The notes under the pieces: model-generated
Databases searched by the model: none
The model's input: only the letters and a program-made list of their open reading frames with translations
Told to the model about the DNA's origin: nothing
Assembly (NCBI GenBank): GCA_037954235.1
Contig: JBBMOA010000017.1
Location: forward strand, 2,797,501 to 2,861,500
Source: Aulostomus chinensis
Taxonomy: Eukaryota; Chordata; Actinopteri; Syngnathiformes; Aulostomidae
Reading direction: 5' to 3'
Length of the DNA: 64,000 bases
Shown: positions 58,058 through 64,000 of the stretch, piece after piece
Numbering within the stretch: position 1 is the stretch's first letter
How the letters are laid out: each line of letters starts with the position of its first letter
Program-made: the position numbers and the translations under genes

Positions 58058-61000
58058 TTAAGAAATCTGGTTGTTCAGCTGTCCCGGGTATTTCTCGAAC
58101 CTCCTCTCCGCCTCCTCGCTGAACGCATCACCTGTGCGGATGACAGAAGAGAGGGTGAGGCACATCCTGGCGCACCTGGATGAACGTCAGAGGTGAACAT
58201 CTGCTCACCGGTGTGGCAGTTGTGGAGCCAAACTCGATGTCCGTCGTACTTGCAGTTGCACTTCATGGCGTTATTGGTGAAGTCGCTCTCGGCCACTTCG
58301 AAGTTTGGATTGATCACAACCTAACGGGCGAGAAACATTTCTATCACGCTGATTGAGAGTTTTACACCTGACACAGACACGTTTCACAAACTCTTTGTGC
58401 AACAAGTGCGTCATTTTATCAGGTTACCCAAAGACAAGAGTTGGTAACGGTGCAGGAGAAGTACTTCACCCCAGGAGCGGTGGGCTGGCTATGCAGTACA
58501 GACCTGAGAAGATCACGGTCGCTTACATGTTCTCCACCTGATGACGCCAAGTTCGCTCAAAAGCTAGAAGACCTACAACCAGTGGTACATAAAGTACACA
58601 AGCCCAGTACTCGTCAAGGTATAAATGCTCCCCTCCAGGTAAAAGTACTTCGGTCAGATTTTTACTTCAGTCATAGGAGTATTTTTGTGAAGTTGTGATG
58701 TTTTAGCAAAGACAAAATACTGTGAGCGCTAAATTGCACCAGAAACAACACAAAACCTGTATTTGCAAAGTGTTGTTCAGCATCAATTTACCCAATTAGC
58801 ACTCCACTTTCCAAAAAAAGAGAATTTTCTGACAATTATGTGACGGTTAATGATTAACGGGGTTAAGTACTTTTACATCAATGTGATCTCATTCTCACGT
58901 GATTGGCTGGGCTTGCGTGACATCAGAATGCGTTTCTCAGAGACTTAAACTCAGGGTTCCTGCTCACGAGAGAATTACTGCGGCTGTAAATGTTAAAGAA
59001 CGCGGGGTGGATGCTCAATATGACAAGATAAAGACACTATTAATTTTTCAAACGTACAAAGAAATGTCGTTTGCAACAGACCAGTAAATTCCCCAGGAGA
59101 CTCAAAAGGTGAAATAAAAAAGTGCATGTGAAATCACTTGTTTTGGATTGATGCAACACGAAGAGACCTGAAGGAACGAATGCAGACCGAAGCTCTGATG
59201 CTTGTCTGTCTCTGTCAGATTGTTTTCATACAAACACAATCTAACAAAATGTTTGATGCAATGAGAACAATAACAACACCACCCCCCCGCCCTATTAACA
59301 TAACACGCAAAGTAAAACAGGGACTGAGGAAACTTTACCTCCACAGGGGAAACACCAGAGGCAGAAGAAATAAATAAATCATGGGCTGATACATAAAACA
59401 TAAAAATACTAAAAGAGAAGAATAAATGTCATGAATTCATAATAAAGGATAGGAGGTGTACTGAAGTGAGGCCAACCAGAGATAAAAGGGAAACAATCAC
59501 TAGTGTTGGCATGTGTTTCCATGTTGAATTATTCACTGTCTGAACATGGCAGTCACCATGGTAACCACGATGCTGCTCACCTGCATGATGTAGTTTCCTG
59601 GTTTGACATCTGTGATGTCGATCCACTGGCAGTCGATGTCGTGGCGGTAGGAATCCCAGCAGCCGACGGTGATGCCTTGGTCGCCAAAGTTAGCGCACTC
59701 GTACCGTTTAGACACACCTGCGTTTTACACGAGAAGATTCAGTGGTACTTCTGACAGCTGCACTTCAGAGTCACACACACACCGAGCCATGTTTGACTCT
59801 GATGAACAGATCTCCTACATCGACAGGTTACACAACTAAATGATCAATAAAACGAGCTGATAGGTAAACACGTCAATGATGACTCTGTTGCTAATGATCA
59901 GTAAAAGTCACCCTCTTGGCAGTCGGAGTCCTCCAGACAGAAACTGGCTTTGTGTCCCTCTGCTACTTTGGTGCCGTTGGCGCTCAGCAGGTCGTAGTGG
60001 GTGAAGATGTCCATGCTGTGGTAGTGGCTGCGTGATACACCGAACAAGTCGTTGGCTTCAGATTCAGAGATGTTTGATTCCACAACATAGACATCCCGAG
60101 AAATGCAGCTGGTTGCTACTGAATCTGATGTTGGGAGGATCCCGATTTAACTGAGCCTTAATAAATCAGTGTATTATGTTGTTCAGAAAAGAACTAAGCT
60201 GTTACCCGTGACAGGCGTGCCAGACCCAGGAGTGGCGCCCGGCCTTTGGCTTGAAGTCAGCCCGGCCAATGTTGTGGATCTGGGAGGAGAAGCGAAGCAG
60301 GCGTCGGTGCCCGTAGGGCCAGTTGGCCTTGGCTGCAGATTTAGACAGACAGTCCTCCTCGGCAGCGCAGTAGAGCATGTGCAGGGGCCGGTCCTCAATG
60401 TAAACCGTCTGCTGGACCAGAGGGGCGTTCAGGATGAGGTCAGAGGCAGCTGGAAGAAGAATTAGCAGTGGAACTGACTTAAAATAGAGGAGAGGAATCC
60501 ACTGCTCTCAAGTACAGTCAGAAATGAGTCTTTTTATGCATCGGGCCGGTGAAAAGCTCAGGATTTCCTCACATTTGCCACAAACGTCCACTGGAACTGC
60601 AGCATTTCTGGTTTAAAAGAAAACCGCTGGTGATAACATAAGACAGGAATGCCTGACCTGTGACTGGGGACGTTGTCGTTTGGATGCTACAGCACATTCA
60701 CTGGTACTGACATTTCTTATCAGGTACCTTAATGGAACCCCTACTGTTTTTATTGTTGATTTATTTTATAGAGAAAAGAAACAAATTAAGAACAGCCATC
60801 ATACTTAATAACCAAGCTAGTTTTTTTCTGTTCTGAAAATGTTGAGACGATTTTACGTGTCATCTTCTGCTTACAGTTTAAGTGGGAATTTTTATTTGTT
60901 CTGAGAATGTTCTCCCAAAAGTTAGCTTAATGTTCTAAAACAATCTATAAATGTTGGTCGAGGCATGGCAAGAGAATACAGAACGTCCCTTATTTTGATT

Positions 61001-63656
61001 GGTTTATTGAATGTTCTGTCCCTCTAACGCTGAGACCTTGAGCTCCTGACGCTGCTGCAGAGGTGAGAGAGTACAACCTCGCGTCTGTCACTTACTCTCA
61101 GAGCAGATGACACCGGCAGCGAACTTCGCAGCTGCTTTCTGGCAGCTGACAGTTTTGTGATGCTGGCACTGACTCAGAGACATCTCGCTCCCCGTGCACT
61201 TCACGCCACTCATCACCATCTCCGTAACATTTCCGCTGTCCCAGTACCAGGTTTCCTTGGGGGGGGGGGGGGGGCGTCACACAGTAGTAAACAAACCCAC
61301 AATCATGAAAATAAAACAAACAGTGATGTGATCGTTCACATGTGTGGAGCGTCAGGTTGGTGTTGTGAAAAACAGATGTTCATGACTCATTTTTGGCTGT
61401 AGAGTTTCTGACGATCAGAGAAACAAGACTCCAGATGTCTGGAGGATCTGATGCAGTCTTGCTACAGTGATACAGGTTACAGCAGCTGCTCCACAGAATG
61501 GTAATGCAGCTCTGGATGGTGTCATGAGTGAAAGCTCCTGAATGGACCTCAGCTCTTCCCTACATCAAATAAATCCCAACATTTGCTTCCTGCTCACGTT
61601 TGAGGAAATAAACCCTCAAACAAAGCAGCACTTTTTCAAAATCTCAAAAGCGTGAGCTTCTTTGATTTCTCGACTCCTACTTACAGTGATAGCATGCATG
61701 GAGTAGCCCAGCCCAAGCTGCCTGCAAACCACCATGGCTTCCTTTGTTGTCCAGCCTGTGCTGCACACCGTGCCCCACTTGGACCCCACCTGAACCTCCA
61801 CCCGGCCCTCATAAGTGCTCCGTCCGCCCACTATCCGGATCTGCAGAGACGCCCTGCTGGGAGTCAGTGAGGGGACATACTTCCTGTCCTGTGTCTGAAC
61901 CGTCTGGGCTGAGGCTAACGCTGCTCACACAGACCTTCGGCACTGGAAAATGTGTTGTATGAAGGAGCAGTTTGGTTAGACTTTCCTAGGCAGGCGTTGT
62001 TTCCAGATGAGGTCACCGCTTGGCTCTGATGGTGAGTTTGATTAGATCCTTCATGTATGGCTGTTCTGGTCTGCCCACAGGGAACAGACCAAAATAGTAT
62101 CCATGTTGGAAAAGAAAGTTCTACGACAAATGGGAACGATAATATACTGCCCCACATGAATGCATCAACCAGGCCCAGAAACGAGACATTCTTAAGCGCT
62201 CCAATTAAATAAGATTGAGATTTTCTGCAGTGACAGTATATTAGATTTTCATATGTCAAGTAAACCAAAGGAAAACCTCCTGCTCGTGAAGTTTCCCTTT
62301 GTGGTTGTTATTAGTGTTAATAACCTACTTGCAGGCCCTGGTTAGCATAGCCCAGGCCGAGCTGCCTGCAGGCCACAATGGCCTCCTTGGTGGTCCAGGT
62401 CTCTCCACAGATCAGGCCCCAGCTCTGTGTCCCGTTAGAGTCTGTGCTTAGGATCTCAACACGGCCCTCATAGCGGGTTCGTCCCCCTGTGATTCGGATC
62501 TGTGTGGGGCCCAGGGGTTAGGGACCAAAGAGCACAGCTCCACAAAGGCCAGGCAAGATGAAACGGACACTTCTGACATTTTTAACATTATTAATGTAAA
62601 TATGCTGGTGGTTTGAACATGTTTAGATTGATCATAGTTTTCACCCCATCTAGACTGGCCTTTGTGTGTATTTACAAGAGAGAACGAGTATTATCTAGTA
62701 AAATACAGAGGTTATGACCAGAAATACTCAGTTGAGAAGAAATCACTGGTGTCAGGAAAAGTGTTGACATTTTGGTTTTTCAGAAAACCAATAAACTAAC
62801 TTCTCCAAGACATTCTTTCAACTTCAAAAGCCCACGACGAAGACGATGGTTGAACTTAAAAGCTCCCCGACAGCGAAGCCAATAGCTCTCAATTGCCCCC
62901 TGATGGCCGATGATGGTACACGCCAATAAATACCACAAATCAACATGCTGATGAAATTAGTGATTTGATGCTATACAATGAAGAGCGGCATCATGATTGG
63001 CACCTGCTGAGCAAACTTTCTTGATTTATCATAAAAACTTTGAGAGGATTGGTGAAAATGAATGTCTGTTGAGAGAACGGTTCCTCGTGGTAGAGGAGTC
63101 ACGCATCGCAACACTGTGGCTACATTTTTGTATAATGGGGGAAGTGGAGCCGTAATACAAATATGGGCCTTCAAACTGAGTAAAATGCTGGATGGAATTA
63201 CAGTTTTCGTGGCACCAGTGAAGAGGAAATATTGGTGATATTGTTATCAGTTAGTAGAGTCATTGAAGATGTGAGTGAATCTAAATGGCCGTTAGGTCTA
63301 AATCTCACATCCTCACGCAGAGACGCCCAACACATTTTTCAAGTTCTCGCCTGCACCACAGTTTTTAAAGCAAGAACAAAACATAACTGTTGCATAAATC
63401 TATATGGTTTCATGATGCAATAAATTCAAATTTAAAAAAATTTCCATCAAACTTTTCCTGAACTGAATAAAAAGATCTTAGTAGGGAGGTTTAGCTCTGA
63501 CCGAGTTCTCCAGCCCCATGTAGGGCACGTTGCAGCGGACGGCGGCGTCCTCTGTGTGCTGACAGTCCTCTGAGGAGATGTTTTTAAAGGGGCAGTTCCA
63601 GATGGACCTCTCCTGGCCGAGACACTTCACCTCGTTCATGTAGATTGGACCCATTC
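58058..63656 (-). CDS. loxl3: Lysyl oxidase homolog 3, 3' part of gene
   Basis: Minus-strand exons in transcript order: 63656-63502 (end of SRCR3), 62499-62329 and 61840-61685 (two versions of the first half of SRCR4), 61255-61096 (second half of SRCR4), 60449-60206, 60027-59912, 59717-59581, 58320-58209 and 58131-58058 (catalytic domain and stop). All phases agree. The copper site (WHACHGHYHSMD), the lysine and tyrosine that form the LTQ cofactor (VAEGHKASFC; CWDSYRHDIDCQW) and the GHKASFCLED block are intact, so the enzyme should be active. The C-terminus GDAFSEEAERRFEKYPGQ matches LOXL3 rather than LOXL2 as I recall them. The product is secreted and oxidises lysines in collagen and elastin, with roles in craniofacial cartilage and muscle attachment known for the family. 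The signal peptide and the first SRCR domains lie beyond the window. The donor after 63502 is weak (GTCAGA). Whether this is the fish a or b copy is open. Confidence 0.93.
61259..61274 (+). repeat. Poly-G (minus-strand poly-C) next to a loxl3 acceptor
   Basis: A run of about 16 G (C on the sense strand) lies directly before the AAG acceptor of the exon at 61096-61255. It forms an unusual pure-C polypyrimidine tract. Confidence 0.85.
61685..61840 (-). other. loxl3: loxl3 SRCR4 first-half exon, version B
   Basis: 52 codons, phase 0 at both ends, reading IRIVGGRSTYEGRVEVQVG through VVCRQLGLGY to AIT. It contains the two cysteines expected in the first half of an SRCR domain. It is the version nearer the shared second-half exon. 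Confidence 0.85.
62329..62499 (-). other. loxl3: loxl3 SRCR4 first-half exon, version A
   Basis: 57 codons, phase 0 at both ends, starting IRITGGRTRYEGRVEIL and ending VACRQLGLGYANQGLQ. It is closer to the human LOXL3 SRCR4 (which ends GLGYANHGLQ as I recall) than version B is. It lies 488 bp upstream of version B in the transcript. Confidence 0.85.
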
Positions 63657-64000
63657 CTGAGGAGACAGGATGAAGAACAGAGCGCACTGAAGGTGGAGTT
63701 GTGTACGGGAAGTATAAAGAGCAGATTGGATCAGCGGCTCAAGGATACGGGATGAGTTAGAGCCCTTTTTCCATTTATGAATATTGACAACATCTTCAGA
63801 AAACTGTACATTTATAACCTCAGAAAAAAATAACCGACAATCTATTTAATGTGGAAAGCAACAACCACCTCTATCCATTAAAGTAACCAAATAATTCTAG
63901 AACATTTCAACAGCAAGTCACAAACTGTGTGCTAATCTGGCAACATTTGCAGCATTTATTCAGCCTTTCCACATTTCGCTGAGCGCCAGTCAGATTGAGT

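Noticed and set aside
58058..63656. Assignment as loxl2 or loxl4
   Set aside because: The C-terminus (GDAFSEEAERRFEKYPGQ) and the SRCR4 sequence fit LOXL3 better as I recall the families; a phylogeny would settle it.

Overview
This window looks like nuclear DNA from a ray-finned (teleost) fish. It has compact multi-exon vertebrate genes with GT-AG introns, many (CA)n/(GT)n microsatellites, minisatellites and a fish-type tRNA-headed SINE. The gene set is ttc31, nanos1, a neuronal intermediate filament gene, mrps26 and loxl3. Human TTC31 and LOXL3 are neighbours on 2p13, which supports those two names. I saw no bacterial or viral features and no CRISPR array. All identifications come from reading the translations; no database search was run.

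Layout, left to right. (1) 1-1605: mostly unassigned, with a possible first coding exon of an unidentified gene on the minus strand (1489-1605), head to head with ttc31. (2) 2031-10410, plus: ttc31-like gene, reconstructed as 18 coding exons and about 602 residues. It encodes an acidic/basic coiled N-terminus, TPRs, a UBA-like segment, an RRM and a CCCH zinc finger. Its third intron holds a 0.94-kb telomere-like 21-bp minisatellite. (3) About 11.2-40.5 kb: a gene desert of roughly 29 kb. I find no convincing coding exon there. It contains microsatellites, a SINE with perfect target-site duplications, a 1.3-kb minisatellite with an internal higher-order duplication, and several stretches that look like developmental enhancers. 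(4) 40654-41328, plus: intronless nanos1. (5) 46700-49526, plus: a three-exon type IV neuronal intermediate filament gene with almost no tail domain. (6) 53258-55233, plus: four-exon mrps26. (7) 58058-63656, minus: the 3' part of loxl3, tail to tail with mrps26; its 5' exons lie beyond the right edge.

The genes do not form one pathway: TTC31-like (probably RNA-linked), Nanos1 (translational repressor), a cytoskeletal filament, a mitoribosomal protein and a secreted amine oxidase. The most interesting observations are these: loxl3 carries two alternative-looking exons for the first half of its fourth SRCR domain, apparently a tandem duplication able to give mutually exclusive isoforms; the ttc31-like protein has UBA, RRM and CCCH modules that I do not recall in the human protein; the filament gene is practically tailless; and two consensus CTCF motifs in convergent orientation bracket the desert plus nanos1.
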